From Paraphaeosphaeria minitans (taxonomy: Eukaryota > Ascomycota > Dothideomycetes > Pleosporales > Didymosphaeriaceae), in assembly GCA_015832175.1 (NCBI GenBank), contig WJXW01000002.1, forward strand, positions 1,736,001 through 1,800,000: a stretch of 64,000 nucleotides of DNA. The letters are read 5' to 3'. Under the pieces are notes generated by a model. That model had not been told where the DNA came from. It worked only from the letters and a program-made list of their open reading frames with translations, and did no database searches. Below, one piece after another: positions 53,817 to 64,000 of the stretch. The position numbers were made by a program, and so were the translations under genes. The stretch's first letter is position 1. Each line of letters begins with the position of its first letter.

Positions 53817-56075
53817 TCATGCCTTGCCCTGCTTCCGCGTTCGCCTTGCCATACGCTTCTTCTGTATGATCTGTGCACGCAGCTTCTGCTTGGCCTCGTC
53901 CTTGCTCTTCGCAGCATCGTCTTCCGCATCCGCGATGCCCGATCCCTGGTCCTTGTCTGTCCCCCTTTTACCACTCGCGGCACCTCCCGCACCCGACTCG
54001 CGTTTTCGCTTCTTAGCGCCTTTCCGATCGCGGCCCGAGTCAGCCTCTTCCTCGTCGTTCTTGTCGGCCGGCTGGTTGGCCTTGGTCTCCCTGTCCGAGC
54101 GCCTCGCGACAACATTCGCGTTCTCGATGGCGAACTCGACGATCAGGCGCTTCCTCTTGTCTTGCTGATCCTCCTTCACTGCCTTTTTGCTCTTCGGTTG
54201 TGTTTCTTGGGTCTTGTAGTCGACAGCGTGGCCGTTGAGCCAGCGTAGTCCCATGAGCGCACTTCGGTGCGTGTAGTACTCGATGAAACCGTAGCCACGG
54301 CTGCGGCCGGCACCACTTTCCTCCGTGATCTTGCTTCCGGCGGGTGTCTCGAAGACAACCTTGGCCTGCTTGACGATACCCTTGCCCATACGCTTTCTTG
54401 CCTTTTCAGCCCAAAGCATGGCGTCGCCACCACGTGCGAGCTCTTCTATGGAGAGACGCTGTCGCTTCCCGTGTTTGACATCGGCAGCGAAGCCTACCAC
54501 AGCCTGACGCGCAAGAGCCTTCAGGTCCTTGGAAGTGACGGTGCGGGGGATGTTGCGGATCGCGAGACGGGTGAGAGATAGATGGAGCGCGGGGTTCTTC
54601 TCGATTTGCTTTTTACGTTGATCTGAACTGTCTTGACGCATCTTCACTTCCGAAGGAGACAACTTCTGATACAAGGGTGATTTGGCATCGAGCGTACCTT
54701 CCGAGAGGAGGTACAAACGGCGCTTGTCCTTGTCGCGGTTGAAACGTGAAGCCTGTCCTTCAGCAGTGAGTCGTACGGCTTCGTTCTTTTCAACAGCACG
54801 AGTGAGCTGGAGGACTCGGCCGTCCATCGTGTAAAGACCTGATGGGTCGGCGTCTTCGTTCTCTAGGACAGAGTGTGCAATGGTAATCTGTGTGCCGTCC
54901 CTGCGATCGGCAGTGACGCGTTGCAGTTTTGTAGATGGGACGCCCTTCAAACAGTTGATCATGTCTTCCTCCTTGTAGAAACGAACAAAGCCGGTGCCCT
55001 TTGGCCTGTCGGTTTCGTGGTCCATGACAACACGAGCGTATGCGATTGGACCGAATTGCTTGAAGTGCTCGAAGAGGCTATCATCATCCGCTGTAAAAGG
55101 GAGGTTACGGATAAAGACGGTGTAGTCAGGGGCTCGAGGTTTGGGGTCTTCGAGGGCTATTCCGCCTTTCTCATCGCCGTCGGAGACGTCATCGTAGTCG
55201 GTGTTGCTGTCATCCTCGTCCATGTCATCGCTCGCCGCCTCGTTGTCATAGTCTTCTTCTCCTTCTTCATCCTCCTCAGAATTCTCAGCTGAAGAGGCGT
55301 CGTCTTCACCGTCCTCCTTAGCACCGTCTTTCTGCCGGACCTCTTCATCATCCAGCTGCTTCTGCAGATCTTGCCAAGCCTCTTTGTCCACCGCCCAGTC
55401 AACGGCGATCTGCCTGCCGTCGACTTCCTTGCCATTCAGATCTTCCATTGCCTTCTCCGCATTCTTTTTGCCTCTCAGCGCTACGAAACCGAATCCTCGT
55501 AGCTCGCCGTTCGGCTTCTTGGGAAGCTTCGTGAAGTGCACCTTGCCGTAGCTCAAGAATAATTTCTGCAACTCCTCTGGTGTCTTGACACTCCAGGGCA
55601 AGTTGCGCACGATGAGCTTGGGCGCCTGGTTGTCCTTGATCGCCTGCTCGCGCTCTGCCTTCGCTCTTGCGCCCGCAGAGACGGCGGGGGCAGCGGTATC
55701 AGCATCGCGATGGCGCGCCTCGGCAAGCTCGACCTTGATCTTCTTGCCTTGTAGCTCAACTCCGTCGAATTCCTCTTTCGCGCGCTGCGCATCCTCGGCG
55801 TCGGCGAACGTAACAAAACCATAGCCCTTGGAGGCCTTTGTTTCCTTGTCAAGCACAACGAGAGCGTATTTGATGGGGAAGTTCTCGGAAAAGAATTCGG
55901 TGAGGTCTTCGGTCGTTACGGAATGCGCGATCGAACGAACGAAGAGCTGCCTCTTTGACTGCGTAGCTTTGGAGGGGCTTGCCGTGGCATGGGAGGGTTC
56001 TTCGGCGTCAGCGAGAGCCGTCGTGGCTGAGGCGCCGTCTTGGGAGAGTCGCTGTCGTTTTCTGCGAGGAGCCAT
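53817..56075 (-). CDS. NOP4: Nucleolar RNA-binding protein Nop4 (RBM28 type)
   Basis: A single uninterrupted exon of 752 residues. Nop4 is needed for large ribosomal subunit assembly in the nucleolus. Four RRMs are visible: about 43-118 (RQLFVRSIAH, KGYGFVTF), 153-228 (KLIVRNLPW, RGFGFVAL), 319-402 (TVFIRNLPF, GTGFVRF) and about 503-640 (RLAIRNIPR, RGYGFIEYYTH). An acidic stretch (about 241-305) lies between RRM2 and RRM3, and the C-terminus is strongly basic with many Lys/Arg repeats, as in the family. The ATG is the first in frame. The next gene to the right is 1.5 kb away. Confidence 0.95.
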   Translation of the reverse strand: MAPRRKRQRLSQDGASATTALADAEEPSHATASPSKATQSKRQLFVRSIAHSVTTEDLTEFFSENFPIKYALVVLDKETKASKGYGFVTFADAEDAQRAKEEFDGVELQGKKIKVELAEARHRDADTAAPAVSAGARAKAEREQAIKDNQAPKLIVRNLPWSVKTPEELQKLFLSYGKVHFTKLPKKPNGELRGFGFVALRGKKNAEKAMEDLNGKEVDGRQIAVDWAVDKEAWQDLQKQLDDEEVRQKDGAKEDGEDDASSAENSEEDEEGEEDYDNEAASDDMDEDDSNTDYDDVSDGDEKGGIALEDPKPRAPDYTVFIRNLPFTADDDSLFEHFKQFGPIAYARVVMDHETDRPKGTGFVRFYKEEDMINCLKGVPSTKLQRVTADRRDGTQITIAHSVLENEDADPSGLYTMDGRVLQLTRAVEKNEAVRLTAEGQASRFNRDKDKRRLYLLSEGTLDAKSPLYQKLSPSEVKMRQDSSDQRKKQIEKNPALHLSLTRLAIRNIPRTVTSKDLKALARQAVVGFAADVKHGKRQRLSIEELARGGDAMLWAEKARKRMGKGIVKQAKVVFETPAGSKITEESGAGRSRGYGFIEYYTHRSALMGLRWLNGHAVDYKTQETQPKSKKAVKEDQQDKRKRLIVEFAIENANVVARRSDRETKANQPADKNDEEEADSGRDRKGAKKRKRESGAGGAASGKRGTDKDQGSGIADAEDDAAKSKDEAKQKLRAQIIQKKRMARRTRKQGKA

Positions 56076-57637
56076 CCTGTAAGTTCAGGAGAAAAATACG
56101 TGTTTCGCTATGTTTACGCTGCTCAACTTTTTGCGGATGCTCCGAAAATTTCCCAAGCTCGGCGCTTCGTTTCACCGCGATTGGGGCGCTAGTTCTTGCG
56201 CTAGGTTTGTTAAGACTAGCGCTTTCAGTCACCCACGATACAGTTTGGCACATATCCGTGTTCCATCACTTTTGGAATGCATTCAATTCTTGACATCCTC
56301 CACTCATTCGCATTTTGCGCCGGCAATGCCCGGAAACGAACAATGACTTGGGCTCTGGCAAGTTCCAGGCCAAATCATGTCAGCGATATACTAACGGGAG
56401 CAACAAGTTTCTGTGGAAGGATGTGGATGCCTACATCGCCAGCCCGGCAGTGCTTTTCAAATTAACCAACCTCTGATAAACATCTTTCCCTTGCCAAATC
56501 TTCTCCAAGACGAGGCCAATATCACACGTGCGAGGCCTTCGATGCGATCTGTACATGTCCCGCTTGGTATCTTATATAAGTATTGTAGCGTCTTTTTGAA
56601 GCACCCATTCGTATTGAGAGATCATCCGACTGTTCTACCGTATGTATGACCGAACAGCTGTACAGGATTCCGAAGTAGCTGCTCCCAAAGAAGCAAACAT
56701 AGATCGCATCCGTTTGCTAATGACTGGGCCCATGGAATGAAAGAATGAAATAGAAATTTATCGGTACCAGATGCGCTTGTGGTCCTCTTCGTGTAACTGT
56801 AAGGCACTGTAGAAACAATTCCGTCGCGGCTTGTATGAACAACCATTAAGTACTGTAGTCCAACTTCCAGTGTTCCCATAGGAGTTTGTCACAGATGTCA
56901 CAGAACCTGAAGTCTCGCTCGAAACGATTTCTATTGGCGTAGCCCTCACTGAAATTTGAACGCAGCTTACCCACACTGCACGGCTGAATGCATTCTGATG
57001 AGTCCACTCCGAAGTCAAGGAGCCACAGATCCAGGGATGCCGGTCAAGTGTTGTCAAATTAAGCTCCTGTGTAGGACTAGGTAGAGCAGCGCCACCGCCA
57101 TCGCTTCGGAGAGGTACCTACCATATTCAGCAGTGCGCATCGATGAAAACATGATGGTGCATCTCGAGAGACAAATTGCTTGTTGTGGCCTACGGTTCGT
57201 TGCTGGGCTGCAACCGGCGCTAGTAGGTAGGTAGGTACCTAGTCATTCGCCGATAGCTACTACGGTACTCGACGTTCGCGCGCTATTCACCACACAACAT
57301 CGACTTCGGCACCAAAGTGCTTAGGTTCATTGACGCAATACCCGTATCCTTGGCCCTGCAACTAGAGCTTCGACCACGGATGTGTACTGGGCACGTTCAT
57401 CTGAAGTCGACCGGTTGCCAGGCCATCACTATCGTCTGTGATTCAGTATCAAGGACAAGAAGTTTTCCCGTTGACTACCGCCGCAAAACGCAACCATTGG
57501 CCCTTCGACCCGGCATGAACCATAGTACGTTCAGATGGAGATATAAAGATGGCGCAACCCTCGTCTGGAGGGCACTCTTACCAGAGCACTTCTCCTGTTG
57601 ATCATTCATTCCCACAGACATTCCAGACACACTCAAT
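56076..57637. other. Intergenic, 1.56 kb
   Basis: This holds the upstream regions of the divergent NOP4 and But2-domain genes. A minus-strand frame at 56758-57057 is Ser/Thr/Cys-containing but shows no start context or family match. A TAGG tetramer run occurs at about 57221-57238. Confidence 0.5.
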
Positions 57638-58388
57638 ATGAAGACCACATTCACACTCTTTCTTTCTGCCGTCGCGGCTGTCCCCGTTCAGGATACCGGC
57701 AAAGGCACATCGGATGTCAAAGGAGACGTCAAAATCGCCAATGTCAAGCCTGGATGCCCCCAAATCCACAGCAAAGACTTCCTGACTCCTCAACTGATGG
57801 TGCCCATTAGTGCCTCGGAGCCCGACAAAATGTTCGGCTACGTCGGCGAGCCAGTCATCACGCCAAACGACATCTGGTACGTTGTCTTTTCTCCATCACT
57901 CCCTTCGTTTTCCCATAGAATGCACAATTTCTAACGTTCTGCAGCACGCTTTTCAACCTGCAGATCCCTGCACCCTTCCATGACAAAGCATGCGCACTCG
58001 AATTCATGCTCCCCCAGATCGAGGACGCTTTCAAGCCCTACACCTTCGAGGGCGAGGGCAATTTTGCTTTCTCTTGGTACGTAAACAAAGGCGCTAACGC
58101 ACTGACTACATGGAACTCGCAGCCCAAGATTGAGATGGAATGGGAGGTCGTCGACCAAGTAATCGTGCCGGGGGAGAAATATGTGCTAAACAAGCCTGCG
58201 CCGGGAAGCTGCTGGGTCGACAAGTCGCAGACTTATCTAGCCGTGGGTGTACGGGTGAGTCGATGCTTCTTCGTGGTTTGGAGCAATCTGGGCTGATTAT
58301 GGGACAGTTGTGTTCGAATGATACGACGCTCAAGTTTCTCGAAGACTGGAGCAGGTGCGCAACCGGGTTCTTTGTGGAGGCATTCTAG
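57638..58388 (+). CDS. Secreted But2-domain-like protein
   Basis: Three exons, 57638-57876, 57945-58254 and 58308-58388, giving 209 residues. A signal peptide (MKTTFTLFLSAVAAVPV) is followed by a domain with CTLFNLQIPAPFH, NFAFSWYVNKGANALTTWNSQPK, YVLNKPAPGSCWV, LCSNDTTLKF and a C-terminal ATGFFVEAF. This pattern fits the ubiquitin-3-binding-protein But2 C-terminal domain found in many secreted fungal proteins of unknown function. The intron positions keep phase and split the Cys codon before TLFNLQ. The family call is made from memory of the pattern. Confidence 0.8.
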
Positions 58389-58977
58389 GCGATGAAGAGC
58401 CGGGATGGATATGGGAAGGGAAATGGCATAGGCTTGACGCGTACTAATACAGTTGGTTTACACCCAAGTGCGCCACGCGCATGGACTGATGTGCCGGATG
58501 TTGAGTTTTCGTTCTTTTTCATGCTCTATTCACTTCTGCCTTTCGCTACTGTTGCACTCAGTCGCTCCAGAGCAATTTTTTAATATACATGCGTTCAAAT
58601 ATCACCGTCCTAAAAACCAGTCCGAGGTTGAAAAAATACTCCACACTGTCTTACAAGTCGTCACTTGTGATCATAGTTCTAAACTAAAAACACCAAATCT
58701 CGTCTCTTGCTCACCCTTTCGCCACACTCACCCCTCCAATACCACTTTACTTGACAAGAACATCCCACCTACCATCCCCCACACACCTTCCCCACCCCGA
58801 GACTCGCAAACCCCACCAATCCCACACCGAAGACTACATAATCATCCACATGCTCAGAAACACTGCACACATACCATGACACAAGCAGCACAAGCATCGC
58901 ACACTTCATCCCCACCAGGACAAACACACCGCCCACTCCCCACGGCGTCAGGAACGTGATGATAAGCTTGCAGTCAT
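58389..58977. other. Spacer, possibly part of a membrane-protein gene
   Basis: Most of this stretch is noncoding. On the minus strand a frame at 58769-58970 codes for strongly hydrophobic segments (CKLIITFLTPWGVGGVFVLVG, MLVLLVSWYVC) and could be a second exon or a frameshifted end of the next entry. Confidence 0.4.
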
Positions 58978-59277
58978 TTACGTCGTCGACGTTGAGAGAC
59001 TGCGGTATAATCGAATGAGTATGAAGTGCAAGCACTTGATGTAGGCGAGGATATCGAGGATGTGGAGGGTAACTTTGAGTAGTAGCGCCGCTGCAGTGAA
59101 GATGAAGGAGACGTTGGAATCGGATATCTGGATTAGATTGTAGATGATGGTATACATAAGTCCGGAACATATTGTGGCGAATGGGATGGGCGAGGGGTGT
59201 AGTGATGAATCAAAGGCAGCGGATATGGCGCGTGTGACCGTGAAGTTCGGGGCGACAGGGGAGTAAAAGAGCCACAT
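58978..59277 (-). CDS. Hypothetical small membrane protein, structure uncertain
   Basis: A 99-residue frame from MWLFYSPVAPNFTV to LYRSLSTSTT, with two or three apolar segments (FATICSGLMYTIIYNLIQI, FIFTAAALLLKVTLHILDILAYI). Directly downstream, another minus-strand frame continues with two more membrane-like segments (58769-58970), so the real protein may have about four helices joined by an unseen intron or a frameshift. I found no acceptable donor-acceptor pair. No family was recognised. Confidence 0.4.
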   Translation of the reverse strand: MWLFYSPVAPNFTVTRAISAAFDSSLHPSPIPFATICSGLMYTIIYNLIQISDSNVSFIFTAAALLLKVTLHILDILAYIKCLHFILIRLYRSLSTSTT

Positions 59278-59375
59278 TGTTCGAGCGGTGATGGCGCAAA
59301 ACCGATGATGAAAGTGTGAGTGCGGGACAGGACTAAATTCGCAATTGTGGCGCATATGGGATACGGGTAGGGCCA

Positions 59376-59571
59376 TGGGCCCTACAACACGAACAGGGCG
59401 ATCACCTGAGAGGTGATCACCTGACTACTACCAGCTTCTCACTCAGCTTACTACTTCCTTATGTAAACTAGGTCTATATAAGACGCACTACTGAGCAGGC
59501 TTCTCCTGTTCAGTGACAATACACTTGATCACCCTAAGCAGTATCCTCAGTTCACCTCCACAGCAATTACA
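59376..59571 (+). repeat. Possible solo LTR (Ty1/copia-like)
   Basis: The stretch has a layout like short fungal copia LTRs: a TG start near 59376, a GATCACCTGAGAGGTGATC hairpin (59400-59418), a TATATAAG box near 59475, AGCAGGCTTCTCCTGTTCAGTAC-like and AGCAGTATCCTCAGTTCAC segments, and a TTACA end at 59571. No target-site duplication was found and the ends are uncertain. Confidence 0.35.
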
Positions 59572-59792
59572 TGAATTTTTTTTTACTTGGAAGAACAGAC
59601 GCAGTAGGGAGAGCCTAGTCTACTATAATAAATGAACGACCTATGTATAAATGAATCCGCTTGTAAGCTGCGGATCGCTTGACGCAAGCGCACAACTGGC
59701 CATCACGGTTCAAGAAGGTTACCCCCTGCACACGGGCAATACGCAATCAAACTCGACTCATCGCTCCTTCCACAGTAATGACATCTCGCCAC

Positions 59793-60170
59793 CTACCCGT
59801 TCGAACACCCTATCCCCTGCAAGCTCTCATTCCACCGCATCTTCTCCTCTCTCCTTTTCTTCCTCCACGCTCGGTACCGCTTCCACGTCTCCTTCGCTTT
59901 CGCCTTCCTCACTGTCCACTTCCCCAATAGAGGGTTTTCCACCACAAGGATCATTGCTTGTGTGCGCGCATCCTGAGCAGGTGGTGCAGCATCAGAGGGA
60001 TTCCGGGATTCTACCATAGGTATGTCCGTGTTGATTCTCAACGACGGCCGGCTTGATGCAGCCGAAGCTGTGATGTGAGGCTTATAGACGTACGGATTAT
60101 CGGGGGAGTGGAGTGCTGGATCGACGATGCCGTTATCGTGGACAGAGTCTGCGGACATGGTCAAAGACAT
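59793..60170 (-). CDS. Hypothetical protein with basic C-terminus
   Basis: A 125-residue frame starting MSLTMSADSVHDNG (a second ATG at residue 5). The first half is Ser/Pro/Ala-rich and probably disordered. The second half (ILVVENPLLGKWTVRKAKAKETWKRYRAWRKKRREEKMRWNE, given in parts) is a basic helix. The opposite strand is also open, so this could be spurious. No family was recognised. Confidence 0.38.
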   Translation of the reverse strand: MSLTMSADSVHDNGIVDPALHSPDNPYVYKPHITASAASSRPSLRINTDIPMVESRNPSDAAPPAQDARTQAMILVVENPLLGKWTVRKAKAKETWKRYRAWRKKRREEKMRWNESLQGIGCSNG

Positions 60171-61009
60171 TGATTCCCGGCAGGTACGGACGTGAAAGGT
60201 CTGATAGTAGGGCGCGATCGGGCCTTCAAGTAATCATGTAGATATGTAGGAAGGCATGCCTTCCATCTAGATTCGCCTCTGTTTGGCGGCTTGTTCGCGC
60301 TGATTCATGCTAAATGTTGATTTGGTGGAGCTGTCACAGCTTGCGCCAGGCCTCGTCAGCAAGCAAACATCGATGTCGCTGGGTGTCCCGAGCAGCAAGG
60401 CGGCACGTAACTAACAACACCTCAGACGTGTGGTGATGTGCTATCAGTATAGGAGGTTTGCCTAGTGTCAGCTTCCAGGATCCCCGTTGCGCCTGGAACG
60501 TGGGTGAATTGTGGTGCTGGCGCGCTGCAAGCGAGCGCGTTGAAAGCATCGTAACATGACTCGCCGAACCTCACGGCACATGCTTCCCACATTGAGACGG
60601 AACCGAAGGGCTCCACAGCGGGGCAAACTCACCAGCGATCTCAACGTCACGACAACTCAGAAGAAAGATATGGAGCAATAATCATCCTCTATTGTAGAGG
60701 CCGCAGAGGGAACGCTCTGTAAGGTGATACATCATGGGTGCCGCCACCTCACCCGGCTAGCAACCCTCAGAGATCTCGCAAGAGCCCACCGACCGCCGAA
60801 CCGCACGACAATACGCACCGCTCACCATGCCAGGCTCGCAGCACAAAAAGCTATGCTGTCCGTGATAGAGCGAGTCTCGCCCTTCCCTTTCGGAAACCAC
60901 CTGCGCTCGAAAACATATCCGTGTCCGCGATCCAACGATGTCGGAGTAAGGCATATGTTGCGAGGCCATGTAAGAAGTCGTGTTGGGGAAGTTCGGAGCG
61001 AGTCATTCA
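60171..61009. other. Intergenic, nothing recognised
   Basis: About 840 bases. Several short overlapping frames on both strands are shadows of GC-rich sequence. No repeat or RNA gene was seen. Confidence 0.5.
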
Positions 61010-61810
61010 TTACTCGTCACCACCCTTCTTCTTCTTCTTCGAAGGTGGGGGTGCGCCTTCCTTCTTCTGGTGCACAATGAAGCGCGTGTAGCACTCTTCG
61101 GGATCCCACTCGAAACCTGCGAGGTAGGGAGCATCGCCGATCTCATCGTCGGCCTGGTGTTGGGTGTCAGTAGGATGGTCAAGAGCAGGCGGCAGTAGTG
61201 GAGGATGGAGGAGGATGCTGAAGCAACCGACAAGTTGAAGACATACCTTCTTCCTGAATTGCTTGTAGATGGCGTCCAGCGCATCCTTGATGGTCACGCC
61301 CTTCAGGTTCCGTGCAGTGACCTCGAGTCCAAGAGGAAAGTGCAGGTCGATCTTGCGAACGAGGGGAGTGGTGAGAGGCTTCTTGAGAACCTCACTGTCT
61401 TCCACGGTTGTGGGAGACTTGTTAATCTTCCTGGGGATCTTATTAGCCTGGAACCAATGACCGAAGGAGGTCCGAGGGGAGCCGGGCAGCAGCGAGCGGA
61501 TCAGTCCATGGCCCACACCGTCTCACAAAAAGGGTAACTGCAGGATCAACTCACCAGTTCAGCTTCTGGGTCTCAGAGGCAATCTCGATCTTCTTGCCTT
61601 CCTTCTCTGTCCGGATGTCAGCCCGAAACCCCTCACCTACGCTCCGCCGAGGGCAATTGGCGGTGGGGGGTAGAGTTACTCACCGAGATCAGCCATATTG
61701 AAGACATCGGCGCGCAGAGAGCTCTGTCTCCGCTTTGCGGGAGCCTTGTCCTTGGATTCGTCGACGAGAGAGTCGACCTTCTGGAGGGTGTCTGCGGTGT
61801 CAGCTGCCAT
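61010..61810 (-). CDS. Conserved fungal protein, DUF6699-like
   Basis: Four exons on the minus strand: 61684-61810, 61555-61606, 61247-61430 and 61010-61153, giving 168 residues. The start MAADTADTLQKVDSL leads through a disordered basic part (APAKRRQSSLRADVFNMADLG) to a folded region: ETQKLNWKINKSPTT, VRKIDLHFPLGLEVTARNLK, GVTIKDALDAIYKQFRKK, and PYLAGFEWDPEECYTRFIVHQ. The GVTIxDxLxAIY spacing recalls the DUF6699 domain found widely in fungi. The end is Lys-rich (PPSKKKKKGGDE). The intron before exon 3 has a CTAAT branch site, which favours the CCCCAG acceptor at 61431 over an upstream choice. Its function is unknown. Confidence 0.78.
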
Positions 61811-62590
61811 TGTGAGGGGCACAGCAAACAAAGCCGGGTGGGAGTTGGATAGAAGATGGAGCTCAGGGACTGGGCTCAAAGGATGGTTCTTGAGAGAGGA
61901 TGGTCAGTCAGGCACAGGTGAGAGTGAGATGAAGAGGAGAAGGAGCAAAGGGCGCAGGGGATGAGGGGTTATTCAAGCTGGCGTCCAGGACAGGAGACGG
62001 TCACTTGATCACGGCACCATGATCCAATCGCGACCCACCCGGCCTGAGTGAGCTGCACGCACGGACGGGGATCGCTGGAGAATGCGGGGTAAGCTCCGCC
62101 AGTTCCCTTTGATGGCATCGACAACAATGCCCAGCCGCGCACCAGCAGAAGCTCAGAAGAAGACACACGATGAGGCTCTTAAACAGACTGTGTTTGCCCT
62201 GCAGAGCCACTGCAATGCCGCGGCGCCATGTTGAGGTTCTGAGTGTGGTGAGCGCTGGGTCGAATGACCTCACGCCATCCATCGGCGCTACGTCACCCTG
62301 GAACGCGTGTGGTGGTGTAGGTAGGTAGTCTAGCTCACAGAAGTCTCCCACGCGCCGACGCGCGCCGACACAACCTCACCCAGCATCCACGTCCACATGA
62401 TGCCCTTATCCAATACAAGCTCGGGCCGAAGGTGTGACGCTAATATATTATGGTTAGAACGTGAAGGGGTCCGACCGGGGCGCTGCAATAATACTTCATG
62501 ATTTACAGCAGCAACGAATCCTTACTTCATGATGATAGGACAATCGCTTTCACATCTTGTCTACAGTGGCAAGCGACCTCAAGTCACATC
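61811..62590. other. Intergenic, DUF6699-like promoter side and AKR 3' end
   Basis: About 780 bases between two minus-strand genes. No coding or repeat feature is supported. Confidence 0.5.
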
Positions 62591-63837
62591 CTATGAATGG
62601 CCTACGATCGCGCGGGGTGTGTATAGCTCCTCAAGATACTTCTCTTCCTCGTCAGTCAGCGTCTTGCCTCTTGCCTCAAGCGCCTCGTCAATCCTCTTCT
62701 CCGAGCTGAAGCCGATGATTGGGGACGAGACCCGCTTGTTGATCCAAGCCAGGGCAACGGAGCTCATGCTCCAGCCATGATTCTTCGCCAACTCTTCTAC
62801 CCGCTCAATCGTCTTCCTGTCCGCTTCGATCTGCGGCCCGGTGGTCGAAGTGCCAGCATTCTTCTCCCCTTCAGATCGGACTGTCTTACCGTAGGCGGAC
62901 GCAGGGCGGGCGAGATGGCCACGGCAGAGGGGTGCCCACTGTATGCTATCAGCCTACCGGAATGGCTACAGAGCGCACAATAGAATCACCGGAATCAATC
63001 CCACGCCGGTGTCGTTGCAGAACCTGTTCATTTCCCGCTCCTCCTCCCTGTAGAGCAGATTGTAGTGGTTCTGCATGCTGATGAACTTGGTCCAGCCGTT
63101 CCTTTCGGCGACAAACTGCATCTGCGCAAATTGCACAGCCCACATCGAGCTTGCTCCGATGTATCGTACCTTGCCGCTCCTGATCAAGTCATGCAACGCT
63201 TCCATCGTCTCCTCGATAGGCGTAGCTGGGTCGAAGCGATGGATCTGCAACAGGTCGATGTAGTCAGTGTCCAACCGCTGGAGGGACTTGTTGACTGCAT
63301 TGAAGATGGCAGCGCGGGAAAGTCCACCTTGGTTGTTGTAATCTTTAATTTGAGGTAGCTCATTGGTGTACTGTATGGCTCGGAGCTCTGGCTGTTCGCC
63401 AACGTAGCCATAGCATTTTGTGAGGATGACCAACTTCTCGCGTGGCAAGTTGTACTTTTTGATCGCCTTGCCAATAATTTCTTCAGAAACACCGTTGGAG
63501 TAGACATTGGCTTGTTCACATTAGCGAGCGGGTAGTTGAGTAGTAAGATAGCTACGTACCAGTGTCCCAAGTCGTGACACCCTTATCGTAGGCCGCTTTT
63601 AGTAGCGGATACGTTTCTTCCTCTTCAAGCACCCAGGGTTGCCTTTCACAGGTCAGTAGATCCACCAAGTGCGAGAGTCACGGCACTACGGCCCGCAGAG
63701 GCCTTGCCTTACCATTTCTTGGACCCAAAGCTCATCGCACCCAATATGGGAACCGATACCTTTAGCCCACTCTTTCCCAGTCTCCTGTACTCCGCTTTCG
63801 ACTCCTTGAGGAGATTCTGAACTAGTTCGTCCGACAT
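62591..63837 (-). CDS. Aldo-keto reductase
   Basis: Four exons on the minus strand: 63713-63837, 63560-63642, 62990-63510 and 62591-62938. Phases agree, giving 358 residues. The family reduces aldehydes and ketones with NADPH in an (alpha/beta)8 barrel. The catalytic tetrad is visible: Asp in TTWDTAN, Tyr in [10 protein letters not shown], Lys in LVILTKCYG and His in LLQIHRFD. Other landmarks are [58 protein letters not shown] and [18 protein letters not shown]. It resembles the fungal aryl-alcohol-dehydrogenase-like/YakC group. The last intron uses a GTGATT donor and falls between GVGLIP and WAPL. Confidence 0.93.
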
Positions 63838-64000
63838 GGTATCAGTTCTTTGAGTGGATGGTGATGGCGGGGCTGCGTGTTCAACGTGGGGTGGGGTACT
63901 TCAGAAGTGACGGTAGGAAGGTGCAGGTGCTCAGACAGCATCCCTCTAAGATCGTCAATGGCTTTATACATCCGGGCATGGTGACGTGTGCACGGCTGAT
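63838..64000. other. Right edge, upstream of aldo-keto reductase
   Basis: 163 bases that should be the promoter and leader of the aldo-keto reductase. The window ends here. Confidence 0.5.

Noticed and set aside
56758..57057. Possible 99-residue minus-strand protein
   Set aside because: No signal peptide, no recognisable domain and no intron; start context is poor. It may be an old relic but cannot be supported.
61431..61516. Upstream extension MGHGLIRSLLPGSPRTSFGHW for the DUF6699-like protein
   Set aside because: This part lies inside an intron with a good donor (61554), a CTAAT branch site and a CCCCAG acceptor. Joining exons 2 and 3 gives KLNWKINKS in frame.

Overview
The window is nuclear DNA from a filamentous ascomycete (Pezizomycotina; the gene set suggests Dothideomycetes, but that is inference). 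The evidence is spliced genes with short introns (about 45-160 nt) carrying GT...AG ends and CTAAC/CTGAC-like branch sites, fungal core genes (PRP22, NOP4, RRN6, SPC25, DAP1, a DHX35-type helicase), fungal-restricted families (But2 domain, spherulin 4, TRI12-type MFS, DUF6699-like) and plant-polymer enzymes (GH28, GH6-CBM1, class II peroxidase). Most gene models below were assembled by joining exons by eye; exon coordinates are in each entry, and each join keeps the reading frame unless stated.

Layout. 1-1.9 kb: repeats only. 1.9-14.4 kb: two unlike TauD-type dioxygenases flanking the splicing helicase PRP22, an amino-acid/GABA/choline-type permease and an UNC93-like transporter. 15.1-19.3 kb: two neighbouring plant-wall enzymes, an exo-polygalacturonase and a GH6 cellobiohydrolase with CBM1, both broken. 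19.8 kb: intron-containing tRNA-Asn. 21-30.4 kb: maltase-like GH13, spherulin-4 protein, two unknowns, class II peroxidase. 31.5-39.4 kb: compact housekeeping block (DHX35-type helicase, SPC25, RRN6, coiled-coil protein). 39.6-48.8 kb: a decaying accessory region with an SDR pseudogene, intact TRI12-type MFS transporter, Baeyer-Villiger monooxygenase pseudogene and secreted agmatinase pseudogene. The SDR and the agmatinase relics are each split by a short hAT-like element with terminal inverted repeats and a perfect 8-bp target duplication. 49.2 kb: intact DAP1. 50.4-53.8 kb: 3.4 kb with no recognisable gene. 53.8-64 kb: NOP4, a But2-domain secreted protein, two weak hypothetical genes, a DUF6699-like protein and an aldo-keto reductase.

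How the genes relate. The SDR, MFS and monooxygenase look like the remains of one catabolic or secondary-metabolite cluster of which only the transporter is still intact. The pectinase and cellulase lesions, if not assembly errors, point to loss of plant-wall degradation in this lineage or strain. I saw no clear evidence for a wholly new biological system. The strongest unusual signals are the two in-frame TGA codons at expected Trp positions in an otherwise perfect polygalacturonase, the damaged splice acceptor plus frameshift in the GH6 gene, and the two precisely delimited hAT-type MITEs inside pseudogenes.
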